64,000 bases of DNA from Azadirachta indica. Lineage: Eukaryota > Streptophyta > Magnoliopsida > Sapindales > Meliaceae. Below are positions 22,564 through 35,317 of this stretch, piece after piece. Within the stretch, counting starts at the first letter, position 1. Every line of letters starts with the position of its first letter. The notes below the pieces were generated by a model, which saw only the letters and a program-made list of their open reading frames with translations, made no database searches and was not told the DNA's origin. A program made the translations under genes and the position numbers. The stretch is taken from assembly GCA_022749755.1 (NCBI GenBank), contig CM040440.1, positions 680,824-744,823 of the forward strand, written 5' to 3'.

Positions 22564-24530
22564 ACAACGCTTAGCCTCTTGTTGCTTACATATATATATC
22601 TACATACTATTGGACGTTCTAATTGGTCGTGCTTTAGCTTGTACTGATCTCATGTGCTTCTTTATTTGTTTTTGTTGCCTATGTGTTCTTCAGAGTATTT
22701 GTCATTTTACATTACAAATAAAGGTCTGAGTTTTACTATATACATTCAGATATGTTTGCCTGGTTATATTGGTTCACATTTTGATTTTCAAATCAATATA
22801 ATTGAAGGACAGCTTTTTCTTCGTATTGAAAGAAACAGGATTATATACAATGTGACACAAATACCACATATGGGAGGAATCAACTAGGAAGCGAGCCCAA
22901 AACCACAATGCTCACCTAAATGATTTCTAACAAGAGCAGAATACCCCGAAGTCAAAACATGAACTTCGAGAACTCTAGAGACAGACCAAGAGAAAGCAGA
23001 ACATTAGGTCCTATCATTCCAAAAACGAACCAAAACCAGAGGAGAATTTGGCGAAGCAAATGATATGAGACCAACTGTATCTGAATCTGAATTGTATTAA
23101 GAGAAAATGAACAACTATGAATATGAACATTCCTTGCAAGTCACATTCAGAAAGAAGAAAACTATCAGTAAAATTTCTTGAGGAATGAAAATGTCAACAG
23201 AGAAATTCAAGCTAGAAAACGAGTAAGAGTCTAAAGAGAATGGGATGATGCAGCTAGCCACTAGCTATCATACCAAAAAGGTATATCAGAGACATCACCT
23301 ATAGGCTATAACCCATTTGGAGCCGTTAGTAACTAAAACGAACACATATGGTAAGCATGCAATAGGCTAATCAGTTTTAAAGTTATCCTGAGAGAATTAC
23401 TTCACTTAACTAGCACAATTTTTATGTTTTTAGCATTTGGACATCATGATCTCTTCTAGTATGTTGATGGTTCCTGTTCATGACCCAGCATTTGCATTAT
23501 ATATATATGTATATATCTTCGTAATTTACTCATGGGTCGAGTGTCTTCTCTACTTACAACAGGTCAAAGAAATCCGGAATATAGAAATATAAAAGTGGTA
23601 ATGTAATTAAGTTTTTAATATTCTCTTTTGGCTACTTAAAATATTCTTTTCATAATGATTTGTGCTGTCGCTTTTACCCTCTTGATCTTAATCCTTTAGG
23701 TAGATTTCCAATTCAGTACCATCTTCAGTCTTTAGAACAAATTTAAAATTAAAGACCATTAATTTAGAAAAAAAATGCAGAACTAAGTTAACGAGTAATA
23801 ATTGTTTATATAATTTGTCAACTTCGTATAAGATAAAGGTCAACAAGTTGATTTAAGAAAACAAAATTATTAAATAAATGAGATAGGATTAATAATTTTA
23901 TCCGATTCTAATTTAGAATTAATAACACATTATTTCGTTTATAATCCGCATACACACACTGTATATTAACTATTTTGTGTAAATATTGTTAATTATATCT
24001 AGACTTAAAAACATGTTAAGCATATTACATGCCAAACTATTTGATAATTTTTTTTAATTTTTGATACTATAATTAAGAAATTTTATATATATATATATAT
24101 ATTCATATCTTAACCCAAAAAAAATTATAACTTTATAACATGTCAACTCAAATTACTCTTAATTATATCCATAAATAGGAAAAGACATTCAAGCTTAGTT
24201 TGATGGACTAATTAGCCTAATAATTTTTAAAATATATATTCAAATTTTAATTTATTAGAAAATAATAATTATACCATCGTCAATAATAATTATTTAAACA
24301 AAAAGTTTACATATGAATCCATATTTCCACAAGTTTCCACACATGAACTATGTAATCAATCAATTCTAACACAAACAAACACTCGTTGTCAGTACTATTA
24401 TCATCTTATCTTTTGTAATGTAAACACATTACTATTTCACTATTGTTTTAGAACTTTACGTGCCGTTTACGAAACAGCTTTCTCAGTTAATTCTGAGGGC
24501 TGCGCACCATGAACGTCGCTCTCTCCAATC

Positions 24531-24561
<31 letters not shown>

Positions 24562-24716
24562 TTCAACTTTCTCTGTACTAAGTGTAATTGACGTTGGCCA
24601 TTACGCCGCCTACCTTTTTATTCACATTGATGCTCCTGTCTTTTATTTCCATTTTCATAAACATCCTCTCTTTATACGCCTTTTTTATTCTCAGTCAGAA
24701 TCAGTGGCGGTAACGT
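22564..24716. other. Intergenic region between RGP and WRKY genes
   Basis: RGP 3' UTR with AATAAA at 22717-22722, then AT-rich DNA. A stretch at about 22880-23330 is less AT-rich but has no open frame or homology that I can name. The WRKY promoter lies at the right end. Confidence 0.5.
24531..24557. repeat. TA microsatellite in the WRKY gene upstream region
   Basis: Uninterrupted TA run about 160 bp before the WRKY start codon. Confidence 0.85.
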
Positions 24717-25740
24717 ATGGATAACTCTCATTCTCGTACGCTTCTTCCTGATTGTTCATCAAGATTTCTAGCTTCTCATTCCTCGCTAAGCATGGGAGAT
24801 CTACAACTACAAGCAGACGTTTATGGTCAAAGTATTGCTAATGGTGAGAAGAAAGGATGTCCAGCAGATGCAGCCTCTAGAATTCAACTTTTTTCTGCAG
24901 ATCATATTGGAAGCTCTTGTGATTTTGGGAGTGATCAGGTGATCAAACAAGTAAAGAGAGATGATAGCAAAGGGATCAGAAAGCATAGGTATGCGTTTGA
25001 AACAAGAAGTCAGGTTGACATACTCGATGATGGGTATCGGTGGAGGAAATATGGTCAAAAGATAGTGAAGAACAGCAAGTTCCCCAGGTTAGTGGCTTCT
25101 CTCTGTGATAGTATATATATATAGTTGTAGAAAAAATAAGTGAGTCTTAGCTAAAACCTCTCTGAACAAGAGGTCATTCCCAATTCCAATTTGTTCTTGG
25201 TTGAATTAAATGCAAAGATATGTTATGCGTAGAACTAGAAGCCAGGATCATAAGGGATTTGGAGAATATATCATATATATGCTATGATTTTATATCTGAT
25301 TTTGTTCCAATGTTAGCTGTGCTGCACGTGAATATATCTCCTTTCTCGTTCGATCATTTTACATATCAATTTACATATTAAATCAAGTCTATGTTACTTA
25401 ACAGTTTAATACTCTATGTGATTGGTGTTATCAAAAGAGGAACAATTTTTTGTCAAACCACCAATGGAAACTCGTGCTCATAATTCCCCAATGCAATCAT
25501 TCTTATCTCATCTTTTCTGAAATTGACTGCTAATGAAAATGAGTTGATTCACGCATTTTCTTTCGCAGGAGTTATTACAAATGTACGCAAAAAGGGTGCA
25601 ATGTGAAGAAGCAAGTCCAACGTAACTCCAAAGACGAAGGGATTGTTGTTACAACCTATGAAGGTATACATACACATCCCATTAGCAAGCTCACTGATAG
25701 CTTTGAACAGATCCTGCGACAAACATATTCCACTTCCTGA
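24717..25740 (+). CDS. Group IIc WRKY transcription factor, two exons
   Basis: DNA-binding protein of the nucleus that recognises W-boxes. Exons 24717-25087 and 25569-25740 give 180 aa. The intron splits the arginine codon of the PR-SYYKC sequence, the conserved intron site of single-domain WRKY genes. The domain begins [16 protein letters not shown] (about residues 103-118), followed by the zinc site CTQKGC (C-X4-C) and, 23 residues on, HTH. VKKQVQR marks group IIc, and the order [25 protein letters not shown] is close to the WRKY75/WRKY43-like branch. The N-terminus is short and polar. The start is the first ATG in frame with the domain; a shorter form from the internal MGDLQ methionine is possible. 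The protein is complete, with no frame break. Confidence 0.92.
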
Positions 25741-26580
25741 ACTCGTTGCCTTCAAAGAGAGTGTAAATATACAGGGTCTGTACGTGAAGGTGAAAGACTA
25801 GAGGTATTTTCCTCAACCTGAAACATGATATCACGAGTTAGCTAGAGTTGTAAACCTATTTAATTTTCTGCTATGTAATACAATATTGCCCTCTATTTTC
25901 TCACTGCATTCGTCCTTTCTACTTTTCCACCTCCCAACCTTATCAGTAGCCTGGTGTCTCATCACCAGCTATAGAAACTTAATATTCCATGCGTGAATGT
26001 TAGCTAAATGTACTTAAACGACTTCTCTTCTGTAGTTTTTTCAATCTTCCGAATAAGACATCTACTTGATTTTAATTATTAGAAGGAATGATTACATTAT
26101 TCTCGACATATGTAAGTAATTGTCGTGTTTTGTTCAATTCATCATTGAATGACCAACAGTAAATGAACTTTAACTTAAGACTAGACCCAATGCCTGAAAC
26201 ATTGTCGTGTTAAATTCGTGTACCATTTCGCGATGTGTATCAGGATTGGTAGGCCTACTACTTCCTGTAAATATGCTTGGAATTCTCGAACTACATGGAA
26301 GTCTTAGGACTGCCAATAAAAAAAAACTATGTTTTGTTGATTACAAACTTCGCTGATTTTTTCTCAAGAAAAATTAAAATTGTTTGAGGTCATCCTGTTT
26401 GGCACTCTCTTTTTGTTTTCTTTCGTCCATGCGTTACATATATTGTCAAGTATTATCAATTATTATATGTATAAATTCTATTTATAAAATTTACGTGAAA
26501 ATATTTTATGTACTTTTCAATGACTCTAATTTTATTAAAAAAAATACCAAATAAATAAAATAACAAGTGCCACAATTATT

Positions 26581-26583
26581 TAT

Positions 26584-26642
<59 letters not shown>
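26581..26642. repeat. AAT trinucleotide microsatellite
   Basis: About 20 uninterrupted AAT units. Confidence 0.9.
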
Positions 26643-26646
<4 letters not shown>

Positions 26647-27095
26647 CAACTCATTAATTTGTATAATGTATTTCTTTCCACAAAGGACAATTTTTTTATG
26701 TTATAGCATTGAAAATATTGTACTACGAAGTCATTGCAAAATAATATCAATCTTTTTTCCAAAAAACATATTTATTTTTCTTTTATTTCCATAAAATATT
26801 TCTGCTAAAAAAGGAGAAAGTAAGATTTGTGATAATGAGATAACTAAATAGTAGTACTTTTATATTGTTGTTTTTAAGAGTTTATTTTATTTTTTATTAA
26901 ATAATCATTCATCACACTGTATTTGATACCAATAGAAAAGCAGCAAAACTTCAAGATGTTCAAAAACCACAGAAAAGAAAAATAATATATTCCAAATTAG
27001 AAGTTGGATTTGCTGTTGATAATCTATTCACAGTAAGCTCATTTGGTGATTGCAAGTTAAGTACAAAGGTAATCCAATTCATGTAAGTAGAATCG

Positions 27096-27131
27096 CAAGG
27101 AGAAGATTTGGACTTTGAAGTCTTCTCCTTG
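27096..27131. other. Perfect 11-bp stem hairpin
   Basis: CAAGGAGAAGA (27096-27106) pairs with TCTTCTCCTTG (27121-27131) around a 14-nt loop. It lies about 420 bp beyond the minus-strand gene's stop codon. Confidence 0.7.
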
Positions 27132-27263
27132 TTAATTGTTCTACTAACATGGTGAGGCTGATAGTCATATTGATTGGACTATTCCAGATAAACTGCTGCG
27201 TTGATAAATAATTGAAATCTGGTAACGTTATAATAATTGAGAAGTTAGATCTTCTGCCATTGG

Positions 27264-27300
27264 ACAGAAATCGAGTGGGATTTATATCCCACTTTTCTGT
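27264..27300. other. Hairpin with 15 paired bases
   Basis: AGTGGGAT/ATCCCACT (27274-27281, 27286-27293) with a 4-nt loop, extended by ACAGAAA/TTTCTGT (27264-27270, 27294-27300), with a 3-nt bulge on the left arm. This is 250-285 bp past the minus-strand gene's stop codon. Confidence 0.7.
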
Positions 27301-27547
27301 GCCTTTCCATTTCTATTAGAATCTGTGAGTGAAAAGAGCAAAGACACTTTCAGAAAAACTCATTACCTTCACAAGCAAAGAAGTTTAACACCTCCCCTAG
27401 GTTGTTCTATTATGCATATTCCAACAAATTCTATGAACAAGATATCATCGCTTCTTAAATTGATTGCCAAAAGAAATCAAACACACATCGATCATTTGTG
27501 TTATTATCGAAGAAAGTAAAAATGATAATAAGTATAGAGGAAGATTT

Positions 27548-28336
27548 CTATGTTGGAACAAGGATCACTTTATGATCTTCATTTTTATATCCAGAAAAGC
27601 TTCTTCTGCCTGAGGTGATACAAACTGCACCTACAATCAACGCAACGGCAAGCCAAACCAACACAAGTTTCCAGCTTCCGTTGTTAACACTTCTTTTGTC
27701 TTCCACCTCCACCAACACCTGTCCTTCCTTCAGAACAACTTCATTACACAGAGAAGTAGAACTAGAAGAAGAACGAGAATGGAACTGAGAACAAACAGGC
27801 AACTCTTCTTCACTTGCACCAATTCCTTCCTCATCATCTGAATCATAAGAAGTCATTGACCTCACTTCACAATCTTGAATCAATCCATTAATATTCCAAC
27901 CAGAAACTGAAGCAGAAGCAGTGTAGATCTCTTCTGTTCCTCCAAAACCAATGTCGATGTCATCAAAAAGTCGCCTTCCCTTCAGCTTACCACTTTCAAT
28001 GGCTGCCCTTCTCTCTCTTAGAATCTCCATAACAGCCAAGTCGTTAGTCCTCACCTTCCATGACATTTCATGATCTGCAGAAGGAGACCGCCTGTGCTGA
28101 AGTGAAGACATGAGTGTTCTTGGAGAGTTTTCTAAGAGCGAAAGAGTTTTAAACATGATGCTTGAACCTGTTGAACATCTACGTGGGTTTCTTGGGTTTG
28201 ATTTTTTAATGTAATCGTCCCATTCTTCTTCCAAATTGTTGTACAGTTGGTCCAACTTGTCTTCGCTTTCTTTTTCTTCCATAGTTGATCTTTCCGTGGT
28301 GATTTCCATGGTGGGGCCTTTTATTTTCTCTTGCAT
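27548..28336 (-). CDS. Unnamed plant protein with a C-terminal membrane anchor
   Basis: Single-exon 262-aa frame, ATG at 28334-28336. The N-terminal half is hydrophilic (EKESEDKLDQLYNNLEEEWDDYIKK) and carries a basic block (NPRNPRRCSTGSS) and a conserved-looking helix (LAVMEILRERRAAIESGKLKGRRLF). The middle has an acidic patch (YDSDDEEGIGASEEE), then a serine run. One hydrophobic stretch of about 20 residues (WKLVLVWLAVALIVGAVCIT, about 222-241) is followed by a 19-residue basic/polar tail, as in a tail-anchored protein, with the N-terminus in the cytosol. Codon use and length support a real gene. I do not recognise a named family. A second in-frame methionine at MEITTE is an alternative start. 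A TATATAA word about 260 bp upstream (28593-28602 on the plus strand) may be the TATA box. Confidence 0.78.
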   Translation of the reverse strand: MQEKIKGPTMEITTERSTMEEKESEDKLDQLYNNLEEEWDDYIKKSNPRNPRRCSTGSSIMFKTLSLLENSPRTLMSSLQHRRSPSADHEMSWKVRTNDLAVMEILRERRAAIESGKLKGRRLFDDIDIGFGGTEEIYTASASVSGWNINGLIQDCEVRSMTSYDSDDEEGIGASEEELPVCSQFHSRSSSSSTSLCNEVVLKEGQVLVEVEDKRSVNNGSWKLVLVWLAVALIVGAVCITSGRRSFSGYKNEDHKVILVPT

Positions 28337-30157
28337 TCTACTACGGTTTTACCTTGATTTTGAATCTAAATTACTGGATGAGATTATCGCGGGATAACAA
28401 CTACCCACGTCTGATTCATCACCCTTTTTCAAATTTGTATTCTAATCGTGTTACCCTTTGAACATGATTAAGATTTAATTACGTTTACTGTTTTAAAGAT
28501 TATTAACAGTGCCCTCACTCAACCGCTTTTACAAATTTGACTAGGGTCTTTTCATTTTCCTTTCTATCGATGGATCTTCGTGTTCCCCAACAGTGTTATA
28601 TAACCATCTTTCAATGCATATGCATTCTCCAGTAAAGTGACGTCTCTCATTTCGATTCAAGGATGGAAAAGTTGATTCAGAATCATTGTCTTCACGTCTT
28701 TCTATTCTTTTAATTTCCCAGACATACTAATTCACTGTGTCCCACCACTCACCCATCAATATGATCGTAAAACACTTAGCACACACCTACGCCAGGCTTT
28801 TAACAATTGCCGCCTCCTTTTTCCACAATCTAAAGCAAATATACCTATTGTTTTTGGCACGTGAGTGCCACATGAACTTTCCATTATTGCCATAAAATTT
28901 GAACTTTCCATCATCGCCATAATTCTATCTAGATTCTTGTAGTGATCAACTGTATCACACTGACAAGCTCGTAAACGTCAAAGTCTATTTTTGCTCTTCT
29001 TGTTTTTTTTTTTTCAGTTTTTTGCTCCTTCCTTTAATAAATGCAAATTTTCACTGAAATCTATATTTATAATAAATTATTTTCAGTTTAAGGCGGAGAT
29101 TTTTTATTATTTCCACTATATTTAAATTTATAGTAATTTTATTGTTTTTTATTGGATTCTGTTGTTACGGCGATAATTTCTTATAAATTTAAAAGATTGA
29201 TGATTTATTAAACAAAATTTAAAGATACAAAGTTTTATACTTACAAATTTTTATGCAGTATGCAAACTATTACAAAAGATATGTTACAGTAAAAATTAGG
29301 TAAATGAAGAGAAAGAGCTGTTGAAAAGATCCCGTTGGAGCTCTATTTTAAAATCTTTTTTTTCATATTAAAATATCTCCTCTCAATTATAAACACTAAA
29401 CACATAGTTGTCAGTGGGTTAGATGATTTTCCTAATCGCTATGTTGTAATCTATTGGAACAGTTGGGCATTAATCTACAAGAGTTTGTAATCCCTCGTGT
29501 AATTTGTATTCTATGAATGAACAATTTTTCTTTGTTTTCACAAAAAATAAACTAACAATAGCCTTCTTGTTAGAGCACATTCCCTCCCAGTGGAGGAAAT
29601 GCGTTCAAACGTGTAGGTGGATCTCTGGGTGGTAATTTCTTCTCTTTTAAATTCCCACAAGATTTTCCACGTACTTTATTTTCAGGAATCTTTGGGTAAC
29701 AATTCTCTCTTGAAGAGAGCCTCTCTGGATGGGTATGCGACAACTATAAATTATCTTTCCAATAAAAGTTCCAGTAAAATATCTAATTAAATACTAGTAA
29801 ATACCTAATTGGATATAGTAAATTTGTAATAAATTTATAATATTCAAAAAAAAAACACAGCAGGCCTATTTGCATGTAGGAATTGGTATTATTTAGCATG
29901 GAAGTGCTGTTTAAGAGTCTCGTCTGTGAACATGAACATTATAAATTCCAACGAAGTAGTACCCATCGGGTAAGATTCATTAAATTACACTAATGAAGTA
30001 ACTGCAGGAAAAATTCTGTCTTAACAAGCTAAATATCCATCAAAGTTAGTCAGCCAATACTAGAAAATCATCACCACGTTTTGAGATTTCCTCTTTGTAA
30101 CAGATGTCCATAAATTAAAATTATACAATTGAATGTTTATCCCCCAGCAGCAGCTAC
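28337..30157. other. Intergenic region between membrane protein and SAE1 genes
   Basis: Promoter of the minus-strand gene on the left and SAE1 3' flank on the right. AT-rich, with no other gene seen. Confidence 0.5.
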
Positions 30158-33100
30158 TCATACTCCGGTGTTGGGTTTTGATACATCTTCTACTATGCCT
30201 TTCCCGTCCATAACATCAAACAAGAAAAAATTCTTCAGTGGTTCCCCTTTGCCTGATATTGCTTTAATAACCTCCTAAAAGGTTTTTTTTTAACAGTCAA
30301 CAGTATTAACTTGTAGCGACTATCTCAAGAAAAGGAATGAAAATGAAAAGGAATTAAATTGCACACCCACCTGCCCCAAAATTCCTCCAATGATGGCACA
30401 AACGGGAGGAAATTCTTTTGAACCGCTGATCAATCTTTCTAGGAGGGAGTCAGGTATATGAGATGCATTTAGCGACTGCAATGGACAAATATATTAAGGG
30501 CAAGAAAATGCACAGCATGATTGCAAATTGACAATTAAACAACTGTAATACATTCAGACACTAGAGAAATTTCTTACATTCGCCTCACAGAGTTCTTTTT
30601 TCAGCTTAAGAACAGCAGGGAGATCTACAATTGAAGTTTCGCCTGGACTACGCCCTTCAGCATCCTCAAACTGTTCTATTACTGCAGGAGAGAAACCAAA
30701 TGACATAATTTCTTTTACATCCGGAAGACTGATAATAATCTAAACATATTTCTCAGAATCCAACTATTGTAGAAGTAGCATAACAAATATACCATAAAGA
30801 AGCCACTTAATGCGTAAAACACGCCAAGCACGATTGTTGAACGAGTGTCAAAGAGAAATCTATAGGCACCCTACGATAATGATTAAATTAAATGTCACAA
30901 CCACTTTTGTCCTACCAATATATAGATCCATCAAGGATATTCTTAAAAACCCAGAAGTTAAAAATGCCACATTTCCTGAATAGCTCTCATCAATGACTTC
31001 TTTGTTTAAAAAATAATAATAATAAAGTTACCACACCTCTCATAGCAAAATAAAGCTTTGATGCTTTTCTGGGAAGAACCTTCCAAGGCACAGATATTGC
31101 TTCCTGCAAAGGAAGGAGCAATTGCATAAATCATCAATCAAGGACCAACGTACATATCATCATTAGTTGGTCAAAATATCAATGTTGTAATAAAATACCA
31201 ACTCAGTTTAGTTTTAAAAGTTAATGCTAACTTCCCAATGGGAAGCAATCCTGAATACATGTTACCTCTCCAAGAAGCACATTGTGCCTCAAAAATACAG
31301 TTAACTTCTGTGTTCTAAACATTCAATTACTTCTTTCATTAAGACATTGCATCAGCGAATAGCAAATTCATGGAAAAAGAACTTACGACAGTAACAATTG
31401 TTGTATCCATCATTCATGATAATTTTTCAACAAGAGACATGTCAGTTGGCCTATCTACAATATAAATGTAACCAAACTCTTTCTTCATGGTAAAATGAAT
31501 TTCTTGTTCAGCCAACTGTAAATTGAGACCTTAAAGAACATCCTAGGTTGTGTTTATTGGCATTTCAATACCTATTAGCTTAAACTGCATATAAGTATTG
31601 CTACAAAAATCAGGGACCAGATTACAGGATCAAAGACTCGGGTATACTATACTGTGGTGTACTATACTGCACTTCCGTATACTTTATCAAGCTATCTTCT
31701 GTGTAGTCCTTGCTCTTCTATGGGCCTTTTGGACAGTCTTGTCTTTTTTACGTGGACTTCTCCACCTCTGTACATCTTTTTAATTTTAATACATATATTT
31801 ATATTTATATATATATATATATATCGCTTATGTATATTAGAATAACACTATAAAAAATAAATAAAATAAATAAAAGACAACAGAAAGAAGAAAGATTACA
31901 TAGAATCATTGACTTAGCCATGAGAAGTTAAGCCATACCTCAAAACCTGGATACTGTAATTGGCATTCAATTGTTTCTTCAAGTTTTTGCTGTCAAGAAA
32001 CATCAAGTTGTGGAAATAAAAGTTACTAACTCGATCAACAAAAAAGTAGTGTAGTTGATAGTGTTTAAATGCTATTGTGTCATAATTGAGATGAAACTTC
32101 AAAACATAAGAGTCAGATAGTGTAACAGATTAAAACTCTCAGATGAGCAAATAAGCAGCTAAATTTAACTTTAAGCCCAATGGCAATTCAGTATAAACTC
32201 ATAATAGTAAGTAGAAAACTAACTGCACTCATAACCCCAAAGTTTACCAGTGAAATTACAGGCGCTTATGTTTTCTGTTTTATGACACATGAACACATTC
32301 CCAGCATAAATCTTCTTAGTGTAAAGAAAATATTGTTCAATTATTTTAGCAATCTACTACTTAGTTATGTCAAATGAATACAGTGCATAAAAAAAGATGA
32401 CAAATTGGTTCATATAATTTGATTATTAGCATAAGTTTATAAGCACACTCAAAGCAGGAATACAATGCAGAAAAATATACACTCTATCAGAAATTCACAC
32501 TGCACCTGTTTTTCTATTAATCATGTATGAAGTGATGTTTATCAACAGAGCCTTATGCATTGCACAGAGTACAATCCTAAGGTATGCATAAGATAAGAAA
32601 CAGTGAACCATTCTGAAATTCGAAAAGCTTAAAAAGCTAAATAACTAAGATGATCACCTTTGAATACTTATGATTCTGCAAATCGACGAATATTTCACCA
32701 CATGAGTCTCTACAATCAACGGTATAGAAAGCTACACGCTTTGACAACTTTCGGCATTTCTCGTTGATCAATTTCTGTAAATAAAGCACAGAGCATAATA
32801 AAATTACAAAAGAAAACAATGGCATTACTAATCTGATAAGGGTTTATTATATAGGGCAATATTTATAAGCAACAATCATCTATCAAAGAGATTGAAGATT
32901 TTGTCTGCGTACTTTTGTTGTGACGGAGCAGCAACTGACAACAATGACGTCAAACTTATCATAGAATTCTGCATCAAAGCTTGACAAATCACCTGTACGA
33001 CAAAAACATAAATTTTACTAAATGCTACTCATTCCATTCAACTAATAATTGTCAAACAGCGGACCAAATAAGCGATATTGAGAGCTTGATGTTCATCAGC

Positions 33101-33738
33101 CTCAAAAATATTACTACACAACAATAATCATAACAATATCAATACACAACAGAAGGATCAAACCTTTTTCAACTGAAACACGAACCATCGGGTTGAATTC
33201 TTTCAAGGAACTGCAACAAACCTCAGCAATTGTTTTCCCACCATACACTTTCTCATCTGGAGGTATCAAAAAATTTGCAGAAAATGCTTCCTCAGCTACC
33301 ACCCGTCGTCCATTAATGTCACACTTCCAACTCCAGCCAATACTATATTCTTGCAAAACTACTCACAACAAAGACCACTTAAACTAATGAACACATAAAC
33401 GGAGCATAACAATTAAATTATTATTTGGATTATAACATGTTAATAACATAGAAAACAACAAATGAATTCTGAAATTACCTCCGCAACAGTCCCTTTCATT
33501 CCACATACTAAAACATGCGACTTGCTCAATCTGTTTCAAGCAAATTAAGGAAATTCAGTTGAATTAATTAAAGCAATTTAACCAAGTTCGCAAAAAACTG
33601 AATAATTGCAACCACATTTATTGAGTAAAATAAAATAAAGTGAAAAAAGAGGCACCTTCGTTGAGCATCAGCACCCCAAACCCTAATTTGGCGATCATAC
33701 AGTGCAGTTTCCTGCTCCGTCAATTCTTCTCCGTCCAT
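30158..33738 (-). CDS. SAE1: SUMO-activating enzyme subunit 1, ten exons, one frame break
   Basis: The small, non-catalytic subunit of the SUMO E1. With SAE2 it adenylates SUMO in the nucleus and passes it on; the catalytic cysteine belongs to SAE2. Exons (minus): 33738-33656, 33530-33479, 33358-33164, 32992-32913, 32774-32658, 31989-31939, 31103-31037, 30681-30578, 30475-30371 and 30274-30158, all GT-AG. Motifs: ALYDRQIRVWGADAQRR at the start, ILAGVG-like nucleotide loop, EEAFSANFLIPPDE, VAFYTVDCRDSCGEIFVDL and AIIGGILGQEVIKAISGKGE. The length would be 323 aa, as in the family (about 322). One base is missing in exon 3 near 33303-33310, where two aspartates should be followed by RVV; exon length 195 nt is one short of the 196 needed by both neighbouring phases. 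The start is MDGEE at 33738, not the in-frame methionine at 33759, because the family starts at MDGEE. Confidence 0.93.
31806..31824. repeat. TA microsatellite in SAE1 intron 6
   Basis: TA run within the long intron between the 51-nt and 67-nt exons. Confidence 0.8.
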
Positions 33739-33930
33739 CGCTAAATTTAACCTGTTCAACTTAAAACAAATAAATACGATGCGTTTGTTTGCACGAGCAA
33801 AAACACTAGAAAGTGATTAAATTGCCAACTAGGTTCAAATTCGGAGGTTCTGCAGTTTGAATTAACACACAACAATGGGGAAAGTGCGGAGTTTTGAAAT
33901 TTGTAATACGCAGACGTTTCCGATACGTTT

Positions 33931-33976
33931 TGGGCCTTGGATCGGGTTCCATGGCCCATTAACATTTTTGGGCCCA
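33931..33976 (-). promoter_or_regulatory. Cluster of three site II (TGGGCC/GGGCCCA) motifs upstream of SAE1
   Basis: TGGGCC at 33931-33936, GGCCCA at 33953-33958 and TGGGCCCA at 33969-33976 lie 190-240 bp upstream of the SAE1 start codon. Site II elements are typical of plant housekeeping promoters. No TATA box is obvious here. Confidence 0.5.
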
Positions 33977-35286
33977 CCATCCGTATGAGAGTTCTCCTAA
34001 ATGCACTCCTACGCGTCCAGCCTTAGTTTCATTAGTAGATGGTTTTTTTTTAACGTCAATCGACTTTATTACACTAAAAATCTGACAGGCCATAGAAAGA
34101 TATTTACACGCTCTTAAGCTAGGAATCAAAGTACACACATGATACAATATCTACCCACGTATTAAATGAATATTTATACAAATCTGACAAATAACGATTC
34201 ATTCTAGGTATTTCAATCAATAACACTTAAGCATTTTAGTAATTTTCTTTTAATACTTTCAAATGGACCCTAATTACCAATGGGCATGATAAAAGATTAG
34301 CTACATCGTTATTCTCTCTATTATGCAATTACTCAAAAATACAATATTCAAAACAAATAAAAATAAGCCTTACTTCAAAGTAAGAGTGACTAGTTGTTAT
34401 AAACCTAAAACCACCCTGTTCAACGAATTTGTATGCCTTCATTTGGTGGTTAGCCTTTCCAACTATCAATATCTATATACTCACTAGCTATTTTCAACCT
34501 GTCTCAACCTCTTTAGAAGAATTATTCTAGTCTCTTGCCAATTCGTGTAAAGTTTATCTAATCATATTTTAACTCTCACACGTTGTTCCGAAGTTCTCAT
34601 CACTAAATTCTTAAACTCATAGAGAAGATACCCACTTGATAATTAATCAGTAGTTTAATAATATTGTTGATGCACGAAAATGCACCTTACTCAACAGGAG
34701 AATGTTATATCAGTTGACAGTGAACACCTAAAGTAATTGCCTTGGTCCCAATTGAGAGCAAGGCTCTCCAAGCAGCAATGCACTTTGGTAAAATCCCCAA
34801 CCAACTCTACATGGTGATAAAATAATGCTTGAAACATGTGCTAAAAGGTGAAAATGGCTTCCGATGAGAGATCTTCAGATAAAATATTTAATTTTATCCT
34901 TAATTATATTTCTCTTGTCAGCTCTTGCTGAACTACTAGCAAATTGGGAGCTACAGCAAAACCCAAATAGGGAAACCCAACAATTTTTTAATTATTATCC
35001 ATTATATTATTTATAATTTAGACTTAAATGTTAGGTTTATATATATTTTATATTTTGAGCCCTGCAGCTTTTTAAAGTTATCAATTTATACATTAATTTA
35101 TTAATTAGTTTTAAAATATTAGTTAACTAACTTTACCTTTTAAACATTCCCCCGAGATAATACCCCACTTGTAGGACTCGTCATAGCCCTTAACTTGGGC
35201 CAATTGGTTATTATTTATGGTTTATGGACTATCTTGTTAGGTAGACTCTCCACAAATTGAACTATTTTTGTAGGGTGTTTGGTTTA

Positions 35287-35317
35287 GACATGTAATAGGC
35301 TTATTTTATTACATGTC
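35287..35317. other. Perfect hairpin with 11-bp stem
   Basis: GACATGTAATA (35287-35297) pairs with TATTACATGTC (35307-35317) around a 9-nt loop. It follows a GGGTGTTTGGTTT word, seen at the ends of some plant inverted-repeat elements. Confidence 0.7.

Larger units (their letters stand above)
25741..27547. other. Intergenic region between WRKY and the minus-strand membrane protein gene
   Basis: Mostly AT-rich. It contains an AAT microsatellite (26581-26642) and two hairpins (27096-27131 and 27264-27300), described separately. No gene. Confidence 0.5.

Noticed and set aside
22880..23330. Possible minus-strand exon, because base composition is less AT-rich
   Set aside because: All three minus frames are broken by stops within short distances and no motif is visible.
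33739..33759. Upstream in-frame ATG for SAE1
   Set aside because: It would add seven residues not found in the family, whose proteins start at MDGEE.
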